A stretch of DNA of 55,711 nt from an uncultured Gammaproteobacteria bacterium (GTDB lineage Bacteria; Pseudomonadota; Gammaproteobacteria; Berkiellales; Berkiellaceae), in the NCBI GenBank assembly GCA_902826485.1, contig CADEEZ010000002.1, forward strand, positions 162,126-217,836, in the 5' to 3' direction. The notes under the pieces were generated by a model, which ran no database searches, was not told where the DNA came from, and was given only the letters and a program-made list of their open reading frames with translations. The number at the start of each line of letters is the position of its first letter. Within the stretch, counting starts at the first letter, position 1. A program made the position numbers and the translations under genes. This document shows positions 1-7,965 of the stretch, piece after piece.

Positions 1-413
1 CCGCGCTTTATGCGCGGTATCCAGGAAGAATTTGCAAATAGTTGAGTGAAAAAATCCTGGATGCCGCGGACAAGCCGCGGCACGTAGGGGGTAGTGGGGC
101 GGCAATACTCACTCCCTGCGTACCGCAATCTTCACTCCCTACGTACCGCGCTTTATGCGCACTATCCAGGAAGAATTTGCAAATAGTTGAGTGAAAAAAT
201 GCTGGATGCCGCGGACAAGCCGCGGCACGTAGGGGGTAGTGGGGTGGCAATACTCACTCCCTACGTACCGCGCTTTATGCGCGGTATCCAGGAAGAATTT
301 GCAAATAGTTGAGTGAAAAAATGCTGGATGCCGCGGACAAGCCGCGGCACGTAGGGGGTAGTGGGGTGGCAATACTCACTCCCTACGTACCGCGCTTTAT
401 GCGCGGTATCCAG
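1..413. repeat. Tandem array of 122-bp repeat units
   Basis: Near-identical units begin at about 1, 146, 268 and 390. The last is cut short at about 413, and the first carries about 23 extra bases. Each unit contains two inverted-repeat cores (CCGCGCTTTATGCGCGG and CCGCGGACAAGCCGCGG) and ends in a CTCACTCCCTACGTA-type junction. A 31-base core of the unit recurs exactly, inverted, at 42807-42837, so this is a dispersed family that has amplified locally. Short ORFs through the array repeat the same peptide and are not genes. The array continues to the window edge. The rest of this gene-free stretch (414-460) is short sequence before the tamB stop. Confidence 0.9.
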
Positions 414-460
414 TGGGTTTTTAAAAAACCTAAGAATAGATGTATGGGAGAGAACTGAGC

Positions 461-2974
461 CTAGCCACTCTCAAAAGTAAACAATAAATCCGCAGCCGTG
501 CGGCTTTGAGAATCGGTTTTGGCTTCTAAAATCAGATGATTACCCAATAAATATTGTATGCTGTACACACTCACTTTATCCGCAAGCCCTAAACTATATT
601 GAATATATAATTTATCGGATAGTCTTTTACCCACGTTCACATATTTTCTTTCAAAATCGGATAATTGATCTTTTGATTCGTCATCAAAAGGAGAGTGCCC
701 AATGCTCCAATCGAGTTTCAATCTGTCATAAAAAGATTTCTTCTCGGTTAATCTTTTTGCTTTGGGGTAAAAAGCGGTGGTTAATTGTTTAACCGCTTCC
801 ATCAATACTTCCCCATCGGCGCCGGTATTAGCATTTTGACCATGACCCAAAATTAAATAAGAAATAATCTCGCGATCATTAAAATGAGGGTTAGAATAAA
901 GCTTGGTTTGTAGCTTAGATATTCGGCCATATAATTGCATGCCCACAATCACATCTTCTCTGACAGAGGCATTATTTTTGATTCTCATATTTGGTTTTAT
1001 CACTCTTTCTGCTCGAATATCTACTTTAGGATCTAAAATAGGATCAGATTGAAAGACGAGTTGTCCATGAGATAATGAAAAATAATGGTTATAGGCGCCA
1101 TATCGGCCATTGATCAAATTTATTTTACCTGTGGCCTTAGACGTATCATCTTGACGCGTTTCAATGATAACGCGACCCTGAGCTCGTGTGGTTAACCCAG
1201 ATCCTTCAAAAAAGATTTGATCACCCAGCACAACTTCTATATTTGTTTTTAATTTTTTAAAGGTTTGAACCGATTGAGACGTTGTATTCACGCGTTTTCG
1301 ATTTTTAACCAACACAATATCTTCCGATTCAGGAATGCCTTCCGTGTTATCTCGTGGGGTAATTTTCGCTTTGGGGACATATAATTGCCCAGACAAAAGA
1401 GAAGCATGTTTGTCTATCGTTAAAGATAAATTAGGTGAAATGCTGACTTTATATTCTGAGGTATTACTCACCAATAAATTAGACCCTTTTAGGGTTAATT
1501 TTAATTCAGGGGCAATGGGATCTTTTTTGGCATAGCCTTCTATTTGAAAATCCCCTTTACCCATTTTGCCAAAAGCTTTAATGTTAATTTTTGAGGATCC
1601 TAACTCATAAAAGCCTAATTGTTCTATAGCAATATGGGTATTTAGCTTAGGTAAGTGAGAAGTGATTTTGTTAAAAACCAATTCACCCATTATTTTAGGT
1701 TGGCTTAACGTGCCTTGCAAAGAAAGTTTTAAGAGCCCTTTACCCTGAAGAGAATGTAAATCGCCAGATTGTGTCAAATTTGTCCAGAGTGAGAGCAGAG
1801 CCAAATCTTTAATTTCACCAGAGATATGCCCATTTAAGTTAAAGGGCTTTGCATGTGACATCTCTGCTTCTAAGTTGAAATGATTATTTCCCCATAAATT
1901 AAAATCCGTGCTTAAAAAACTTTTTTCGGCAGAAAATATTAATTTAAATTTAGCCATGGTGGGTTGAATATTTTTATACTTGGGATCGGTATAAATCAGT
2001 TTTTTAATCTGTCCTTGCCAAATGGATTGGTCATGCGTTTGATTCAGCTCAGCATATAATTCTGCTTCAAACTTTTTTTGTTGTTGATCAAAAGAAATGT
2101 TAAGGCTATGTTTATGATAATTGCCTTTAAATTTTAAATGGAGTTTTTTGGCGGTAAACGAATCAATAGACAAATGAGAGGAGGTCAGGTTAAGTAATAA
2201 ATCGTTGTTTTCATTACTTTGCCATTGACCTTTAGAGTATAAGTCACCTTTCAGTGAGGCGATATATTGATTGAGGTCTTTGATCTGTATGGCCCAGTTC
2301 AGTTGCACCTTGTCTGCTAAGTTTATGTGAAGATTAATTTCAGGCATTTTGATATCAAGCTGCGTAAACAAGTTTTTATTTTTAGAATCCAAATTATTTA
2401 AGGTAAAGTGCTCAATATCATAGTGCTGTTTACCAGAAACAAAATGTAAATGATTAATGCTAAAGTTTTCAATGGAGAAATCATATCCAGTATAACTGGG
2501 TAAGAGACTTTTCCATGAAAGAGTATCTTTGGTTTCTATTTTATTGATCCATGTTTTAATCTGCTGTTCAATAGAAGCAGATTGATCAAAAGGAGAATTA
2601 AATTCCACTGAACGAATCACCGAAGGGGTGTCAATGGTTAATGTTTGAATGTCTATTTTTTTAGTTAATAATTTATAAAATGACAAAGAGACATCAAGTT
2701 TCTTAGCATAGAGGTCAATATTAGGGCTTTGAAGGTGTATGCCCTCAAACTGTAATGTGCCGCTGGAGAGTGTGCCTGAAAGGGTATCATACTGAATGGC
2801 GTAAGAAGAGACGTAGGGTAAGGCTTTTAGAGCCAACTGCGTTCCCGTTTGCGTGGAGAGGATAAAATAGCTCATGCACCCTAATAAGCACAGCACAAAC
2901 AAGCTAATATAAGCGAATGCCCACTTGGCTTTGCTAATAAAATAATTAAGTTGATTTAGGTTAGGAAAGGGCAC
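461..2974 (-). CDS. tamB: TamB-like translocation and assembly module protein
   Basis: Inner-membrane-anchored periplasmic protein that works with TamA in outer-membrane protein assembly and, in current models, phospholipid transport to the outer membrane. The 837-residue product starts with GTG. It has one N-terminal membrane segment (about residues 18-40), a long beta-rich AsmA/TamB-like body, and the conserved C-terminal TamB (DUF490) domain. That domain is visible in the stretch with GRYGAYNHYFSLSHGQLVF, GMQLYGRISKLQTKLYSNP and REIISYLILG. It is shorter than E. coli TamB (about 1260 residues), but both ends are present, so it looks like a compact family member rather than a broken gene. 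TamA is encoded about 1.8 kb upstream on the same strand; an oppositely oriented transporter gene separates the two. Confidence 0.92.
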   Translation of the reverse strand: MPFPNLNQLNYFISKAKWAFAYISLFVLCLLGCMSYFILSTQTGTQLALKALPYVSSYAIQYDTLSGTLSSGTLQFEGIHLQSPNIDLYAKKLDVSLSFYKLLTKKIDIQTLTIDTPSVIRSVEFNSPFDQSASIEQQIKTWINKIETKDTLSWKSLLPSYTGYDFSIENFSINHLHFVSGKQHYDIEHFTLNNLDSKNKNLFTQLDIKMPEINLHINLADKVQLNWAIQIKDLNQYIASLKGDLYSKGQWQSNENNDLLLNLTSSHLSIDSFTAKKLHLKFKGNYHKHSLNISFDQQQKKFEAELYAELNQTHDQSIWQGQIKKLIYTDPKYKNIQPTMAKFKLIFSAEKSFLSTDFNLWGNNHFNLEAEMSHAKPFNLNGHISGEIKDLALLSLWTNLTQSGDLHSLQGKGLLKLSLQGTLSQPKIMGELVFNKITSHLPKLNTHIAIEQLGFYELGSSKINIKAFGKMGKGDFQIEGYAKKDPIAPELKLTLKGSNLLVSNTSEYKVSISPNLSLTIDKHASLLSGQLYVPKAKITPRDNTEGIPESEDIVLVKNRKRVNTTSQSVQTFKKLKTNIEVVLGDQIFFEGSGLTTRAQGRVIIETRQDDTSKATGKINLINGRYGAYNHYFSLSHGQLVFQSDPILDPKVDIRAERVIKPNMRIKNNASVREDVIVGMQLYGRISKLQTKLYSNPHFNDREIISYLILGHGQNANTGADGEVLMEAVKQLTTAFYPKAKRLTEKKSFYDRLKLDWSIGHSPFDDESKDQLSDFERKYVNVGKRLSDKLYIQYSLGLADKVSVYSIQYLLGNHLILEAKTDSQSRTAADLLFTFESG

Positions 2975-3202
2975 TAATAATCCAACCGACTAACATAGTA
3001 TATAAGTATTCAGGCCTATTTTACCAAAATAACACGTTAACAGCCAACAAAAGTAAGCTCAACAACAAAATTTTTGTAAAATACTTTGCTTTCTTATTGC
3101 TGAATGTGACATTTCATCGTAAGCTATCCAAAAATTTCAACCGCATATACTTGTGGGTAAGCTGAAGTTTATCTGCTTTTTTTGATTTTTGGGGGAAATG
3201 CT

Positions 3203-4579
3203 TTGTTTAGTATCTTTAAACCATCACCGTTTATTGAACCCATAGAAGATCCTAAAAAAATCAAACAAGATTATCGCTATTGGCGACTTCGCATTTGCTA
3301 TTCAATTTTCCTTGGCTATGCCATTTTTTACTTTACCCGTAAAAGTTTTACCTTTGCAATGCCCGCACTTATATTAGAGTTGGGCTATACAAAAGCACAG
3401 CTAGGCATGGTGGGGTCTGCGCTTTATCTTTCTTATGGTGTAAGTAAATTTGTGAGCGGGGTGATTTCCGATCGCTCTAATCCACGCTATCTGATGTCTA
3501 TTGGGCTGATTATCACCGGTTTCCTAAACATATTTTTTGGCTTTACTCAATCGATTCTTGCCATGGCCATTTTGTGGGGCATGAATGGCTGGTTTCAAGC
3601 GTGGGGATGGCCTGCTGCCACTAAACTTCTTACAAGTTGGTATTCCAAATCTGAAAGAGGCTTTTGGTACGGTTTATGTAGCACCTCTCATAATGCAGGG
3701 GGCGCACTTATTCCCCTGATAGTAGGATGGTCTGCTGTTTATTTTGGTGGGTGGCAGTGGGGCTTATTTGTTCCAGGCGTCATTAGTATCATCATGGGAT
3801 TTGTCTTAATGATGTTGCTAAGAGACGTGCCTGAAACCTTAGGTTTGCCTCCGATAGATGAATATAAAGATCATCTCCAAAATCAAACTAAATTTGTTAA
3901 ACCCGTTTCTTATAAGCAACAATTGTTATCTGTCCGTGAAATTTTGTTTAAACAAGTTTTAAACAATAAATTTGTCTGGATTTTATCAATTGCTTATTTC
4001 TTTGTTTATATCGTCAGAACCGCACTGAACGATTGGATGCCGTTATTTCTAATGGAAACCCGTGGCTATGAGCAGATGGCGGCCAATGGTGGGGTGTTTT
4101 GGTTTGAAATTGGGGGAGTCGTCGGCATGCTGATAGCAGGCTGGGGTTCAGACTTCTTTTTTAAGAGTAAAAGAGTGCCCATGATGGTTATCTGTGCCTT
4201 GGGTATGATTGCTTCTGCTTGGGCAATTTATTTCTCTCCCTTTAGTTCATTACTTTTAGATTATGTCTATTTAGCCTTAGCAGGTATGTTTGTTTTTGGC
4301 CCCCAGATGTTGGTAGGGCTTGCTGCAGCAGAATTAGTAGACAAAGGCGCCGCCGCCGCTTCTAATGGATTCACTGGAACTTTAGCTTATTTTGGAGCCG
4401 CTTCCGCTGCTTTCCCATTAGGTTGGGCGATTGATCAATATGGCTGGGGTGGTTTTTTCACTTTCTTAGTAATGTGTTCTGTTGTCGTATTTGTGCTTTT
4501 ATTGCCTTTATGGCAAGTGGGCAGAACAGGGGTTGTTCGACGCACAGAAGCGAACAAAGTGGCGATTTCTCAAGCATAA
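3203..4579 (+). CDS. UhpC-like sugar-phosphate:phosphate antiporter (MFS)
   Basis: Twelve-segment major facilitator of the organophosphate:Pi antiporter family (GlpT/UhpT/UhpC). The N-terminus carries the family pattern YRYWR followed by YAIFYFTRKSF and GVSKFVSGVISDRSNPRY, which is closest to UhpC by memory. UhpC senses glucose-6-phosphate in enterics, while UhpC-type proteins of intracellular bacteria act as sugar-phosphate transporters. No uhpA or uhpB lies next to it, which favours transport over sensing. I chose the TTG at 3203 because GGGGGA lies six bases upstream; an in-frame TTG at 3182 would add seven residues. The gene sits alone on the plus strand between tamB and tamA. The exact substrate cannot be read from sequence. 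Confidence 0.88.
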   Translation: MFSIFKPSPFIEPIEDPKKIKQDYRYWRLRICYSIFLGYAIFYFTRKSFTFAMPALILELGYTKAQLGMVGSALYLSYGVSKFVSGVISDRSNPRYLMSIGLIITGFLNIFFGFTQSILAMAILWGMNGWFQAWGWPAATKLLTSWYSKSERGFWYGLCSTSHNAGGALIPLIVGWSAVYFGGWQWGLFVPGVISIIMGFVLMMLLRDVPETLGLPPIDEYKDHLQNQTKFVKPVSYKQQLLSVREILFKQVLNNKFVWILSIAYFFVYIVRTALNDWMPLFLMETRGYEQMAANGGVFWFEIGGVVGMLIAGWGSDFFFKSKRVPMMVICALGMIASAWAIYFSPFSSLLLDYVYLALAGMFVFGPQMLVGLAAAELVDKGAAAASNGFTGTLAYFGAASAAFPLGWAIDQYGWGGFFTFLVMCSVVVFVLLLPLWQVGRTGVVRRTEANKVAISQA

Positions 4580-4609
4580 CCCTCGATTATTTATAAAGAT
4601 AAAAAAGAA

Positions 4610-4630
4610 GGGCATACACAAGGTATGCCC
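4610..4630 (+). terminator. Hairpin after the antiporter gene
   Basis: Perfect 8-bp stem, GGGCATAC and GTATGCCC with a 5-base loop, 30 bases after the antiporter stop. No clear T-run follows, so it may be a hairpin repeat rather than an efficient intrinsic terminator. Confidence 0.45.
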
Positions 4631-4687
4631 CTACAGATCTTGCCTCAAGTTATATAGCCCGTAAATTAAAAAATCTTAACTGTACTT

Positions 4688-4787
4688 TGGCCGGCACAGA
4701 GGCCGGCCACTACAAATCAGTGCCTTTATAAAAAGGTATCGAAGCGCGTGTTTGCAGTCTTGTAGTGGCCGGCCTCTGTGCCGGCCA
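4688..4787. repeat. Palindromic element with perfect 28-bp inverted repeats
   Basis: Arms at 4688-4715 and 4760-4787 are perfect inverted repeats of 28 bases, rich in GGCCGGC, around a 44-base spacer. Each arm is itself partly palindromic (GGCCGGCACAGAGGCCGGCC). The element lies between two convergent genes, where a bidirectional terminator would be useful. A solo, diverged arm occurs at 18705-18726. Both loci also share AAGCTTGACG on the outer side (4810-4819; complement at 18676-18685), so the mobile or dispersed unit is larger than the arms. Confidence 0.85.
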
Positions 4788-4819
4788 GGATTTGTTTCTT
4801 TGATGATTTAAGCTTGACG

Positions 4820-6649
4820 TTAGAGTTCAGGCCCTATTTGCAAATGCACCCGCCAGTGGTGATGATCATCCGTTAAAGGCCTAGCCAGATCCATTTTGAT
4901 GGGCCCGATAGGTGTGTTGATTCTTAACCCTGCTCCCGCGCTTACTTGAACTCTGTCGTTTGAACGGTGAAAAGCGTTACCGGCATCTGTGAACACGGCA
5001 ACACTCAAAGGACCATACACACTTTTTTCAAATTCAACACTGCCGATGGCAAGATAGCCCCCGCCGATGGCTCTGGGGTTGCCATTTTTATCTAAATTTC
5101 CCGGTAAAGCACGATAGCCAAACCCCCTTATACTTTGATCTCCCCCTGCATAAAACCGCTGTGAAAGCGGAATGCGATTGATATCATCAGGCACGGTCAT
5201 GCCCAATTCTGATCTGAAGATAAATTTAGTATCCGGGGTAAATTTTCTTAAATATTTATAATCAATTTTCGGTTGAAAAAAGGTTGTGTCGCTGAGGAGT
5301 GAGCCAATCGACGCTTTTAAATTAAAAGCAAAACGATGGCCTATATTTGGCGAAAATAAATCATCACTGACCACTTTAATAAATTGAATGGAAGGCAAGA
5401 ATAAATTATCGCGTCTGCCTAGTGTGCTGTCATATTGTTCAAATTTTTCTTGTCTGTAAGCTAATGTTAACACGCGTTGCCATTGACCGAGTTGTCTATT
5501 TTGACTGATGCCAATTTCTTGTACTCTAGAATAATTGTCTAAATAATCCTCATTATGTAAACCCGCATTCAGTCGATAATTATCTGTAATGGGGAATTTC
5601 CCAGGGATAACATAAGCCGCATTTGCTTCATGGGAGTGGTTTTTTTGACCCGCACGTAGATTCATGAGAAAACGATGCCCCCATTGATTAAGGTAACGTC
5701 GTTGCCAACCCGCCGTACCTCGTATACCAGTATCCGTACCGTACCCAAGCCCTAAGGTATATTTATTCGGTTTTAAGGGAATTAAAGTGACTTCAAGCGG
5801 CACTTGTCTATTGGTTGAATTGGGAATAGGCTCGACTTGAGCAGATTTAAAATAATCGCTTTGTTGTAAAGCAGTTTGAAAAGCCAATACTTTTTCAGGG
5901 GAGTAGGGTTCGCCTTCATAAAATTTCGCAAATCGTTTAAGAAAACGTTCATTAAAAGCAGAACCCGAAAAAGCAATATGTCCTATGGAATACACGTCAA
6001 GGGTAGCAAGCTTTAAATTAATTTCTGCTTGATTTTTATCTAAATCGACGACCACTTCATGGTTTTGAAAATACGCGTCTAAATACCCTTCATGAATGGC
6101 GGCAGCCAGTAAATCATTTTTACTGTGGGTATAGGCTTCATGGCTTAAAATATCATTCGGTTTTAAAGAGAATTGGTTTAACGCTTTTAAAATTTCTTTG
6201 TTTTTTTCCCCAGCACCGACAATGGTGACATTTATTTTTGAGACAATAACGGGCTCACCAATTAAGATATGATAATGAACATGCCACCGGCCTTTGCCAT
6301 TAGGGGATAATTGAGAAAATATTTTGGCATGGTAATAACCAAACGGATGGAGGGCAGATTGAATTTCTGCTTTTCCCCGTTCTGTTAATGATTTTATTTG
6401 AGCAGAATCGATGTTTTGATCTTGTTGAAGCTTAGTGAGGGTCAGTTTTTTTCTGATGTTATCTTCAACTTTTTCATTTACCCCACTAATGGAAAGGGTA
6501 ATGGGTGTGACAGCGCTGTAAATATTTTTTTCGGGGGTTAGCTCACTGCTTTGTGAAAAAGCCACAGGGCAGGGGCCAAAAAAAAATAAGCTGCCGAGCA
6601 GTAAAGAGGTAAAATAATAGGGTTTAGTTTTCTTATTTAGGGTTTTCAA
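4820..6649 (-). CDS. tamA: TamA outer-membrane assembly factor (Omp85 family)
   Basis: Outer-membrane partner of TamB: N-terminal POTRA domains followed by a 16-strand Omp85/BamA-type barrel. Visible barrel signatures include GLGYGTDTGIRGTAGWQRRY, the conserved FYAGGDQSIRGFGYRALP loop motif (RGF type), and a C-terminal strand ending DHHHWRVHLQIGPEL. I place the start at the TTG at 6649, overlapping the end of the ABC ATPase gene. It gives a normal signal peptide (MKTLNKKTKPYYFTSLLLGS, then a hydrophobic core and AFS-QSS), a length of 609 residues close to E. coli TamA (577), and an AGGG about ten bases upstream. The longer ORF to 6739 would put about 30 odd residues before the signal peptide. 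The overlap suggests co-expression with the upstream ABC genes. Confidence 0.92.
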   Translation of the reverse strand: MKTLNKKTKPYYFTSLLLGSLFFFGPCPVAFSQSSELTPEKNIYSAVTPITLSISGVNEKVEDNIRKKLTLTKLQQDQNIDSAQIKSLTERGKAEIQSALHPFGYYHAKIFSQLSPNGKGRWHVHYHILIGEPVIVSKINVTIVGAGEKNKEILKALNQFSLKPNDILSHEAYTHSKNDLLAAAIHEGYLDAYFQNHEVVVDLDKNQAEINLKLATLDVYSIGHIAFSGSAFNERFLKRFAKFYEGEPYSPEKVLAFQTALQQSDYFKSAQVEPIPNSTNRQVPLEVTLIPLKPNKYTLGLGYGTDTGIRGTAGWQRRYLNQWGHRFLMNLRAGQKNHSHEANAAYVIPGKFPITDNYRLNAGLHNEDYLDNYSRVQEIGISQNRQLGQWQRVLTLAYRQEKFEQYDSTLGRRDNLFLPSIQFIKVVSDDLFSPNIGHRFAFNLKASIGSLLSDTTFFQPKIDYKYLRKFTPDTKFIFRSELGMTVPDDINRIPLSQRFYAGGDQSIRGFGYRALPGNLDKNGNPRAIGGGYLAIGSVEFEKSVYGPLSVAVFTDAGNAFHRSNDRVQVSAGAGLRINTPIGPIKMDLARPLTDDHHHWRVHLQIGPEL

Positions 6650-7958
6650 GGCTGAGCATCCCTGAATCGTAGTCATAAGAGAATATTTCAGCATAGCGAC
6701 CCCAATCAATAATGGTTTTAAATACGCGAGCTGCTTCATTTTCGGTTAAATGCTCTTGAAGCTCGGCCAAGAAATAATCTTCTGATTCTTTATGGAAAGG
6801 ACGTTCGTCTAAAATTTTACGAATATGTTGAGCAACAGGAACGTGCGCCATAAACTGGTTAGCAAATAATTGTTTTCTTTCTAAAATGTCGGTGTCATAA
6901 AACTGTTTGCCAAAGGCGGTTAGAGTAATATCCCCTTTAGAAACGGTGGCCAACTTTAAAATTTCCATGGCTTCAAGAAGGGGGAAAAGTTGATCTGTTT
7001 CTAGCATCAATTCATCTGCTAACATCGGCAAATCGATAGGCCCGTCTTTGTTAATTTTAACAATGGTGTCGATGAGGCCCATTAATTCGTTCACACCCGC
7101 ATTGGGCAATCGATAAGCCACGCCAATTTTTTGAGGCTCCATTCTGGCTTCTCCGCGTTTAACGCGTTTTTCCGATTCGGAGGTGGTCATTAAGGTGTAG
7201 ATTTCGTCTACCAATTCGCGAATTTTGGGTTGTTGCGTACTTCTGGGCAAAGGCAGATTCACGGTGAGTTCCGCACTGATATGACCGGGATTGGAACCAA
7301 ATATAATAATTCGGTCGGCCATTAATGCCGCTTCTTCAATGCTGTGGGTCACAAATAAAATGCCTTTGGTGCGCGTGCGCTTTTCTAGCCATAAATCGAG
7401 TAAGTCAGAGCGTAAATTATCGGCTGTTAAGACATCTAATGCTGAAAAAGGTTCATCCATGAGTAACAACTCAGGTTCAACAACGATGGCTCTTGCGAAC
7501 CCAACCCGTTGACACATGCCGCCCGATAGCTCTTTAGGATAAGCAGATTCAAAGCCGTCTAACCCAATGGTATCAATGGATTTAAGCGCGCGTTTTCGCC
7601 TGTCTTTGCTGGGTATGCCCAGTGCTTCTAAGCCTAATTCTACGTTTTCAAGCACGGTTAACCATGGCATTAAAGCAAACGTTTGAAAAACCATGCTGAT
7701 GCCTTTTACAGGCTTATCGACGGGTTTATTTCGGTAGATTACTTTGCCTGAAGAAGGAGGCATTAAACCGGCTATCATTCTCATTAAGGTGGATTTGCCT
7801 GAGCCCGATTTTCCCACAATCGCCACAATTTCGTTTTCATACATCGTAAAATTCACGTCGTTGACGACTTTAAGCTCTTGCCCTTCAGATGAACGAAAAG
7901 AACGGCCGACATTTTTTAATTCGAAAATGATGGGTTTGTTTTCAGCGTGAATCGTCAT
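6633..7958 (-). CDS. ABC importer ATPase with AAA-associated C-terminal domain
   Basis: Nucleotide-binding subunit of a nitrate/sulfonate/taurine-class importer. Residues 1-270 form the ATPase: Walker A GKSGSGKST (49-57), signature LSGGMCQR, Walker B ELLLMDEPF, and the switch histidine in LFVTHSIEEAALMADR. Residues about 285-435 form the extra C-terminal 'AAA-associated' helical domain known from a subset of these ATPases and not found in NrtD, SsuB or TauB. The gene starts seven bases after the fused permease gene ends, so the two form one unit. No periplasmic substrate-binding protein is encoded nearby. The substrate is unknown; nitrate or sulfonate labels would be guesses. Confidence 0.9.
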   Translation of the reverse strand: MTIHAENKPIIFELKNVGRSFRSSEGQELKVVNDVNFTMYENEIVAIVGKSGSGKSTLMRMIAGLMPPSSGKVIYRNKPVDKPVKGISMVFQTFALMPWLTVLENVELGLEALGIPSKDRRKRALKSIDTIGLDGFESAYPKELSGGMCQRVGFARAIVVEPELLLMDEPFSALDVLTADNLRSDLLDLWLEKRTRTKGILFVTHSIEEAALMADRIIIFGSNPGHISAELTVNLPLPRSTQQPKIRELVDEIYTLMTTSESEKRVKRGEARMEPQKIGVAYRLPNAGVNELMGLIDTIVKINKDGPIDLPMLADELMLETDQLFPLLEAMEILKLATVSKGDITLTAFGKQFYDTDILERKQLFANQFMAHVPVAQHIRKILDERPFHKESEDYFLAELQEHLTENEAARVFKTIIDWGRYAEIFSYDYDSGMLSLENPK

Positions 7959-7965
7959 GATTTAC

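Noticed and set aside
8-372. Overlapping ORFs of 77-80 codons encoding nearly the same peptide
   Set aside because: They are the translation of the tandem repeat and have no ribosome binding site.
1-413. Regular repeats that could suggest a CRISPR array
   Set aside because: The whole 122-base unit is repeated, with no unique spacers between short repeats.
461-2974. TamB as a truncated pseudogene because of its short length
   Set aside because: Both the N-terminal anchor and the conserved C-terminal domain are intact in a single frame.
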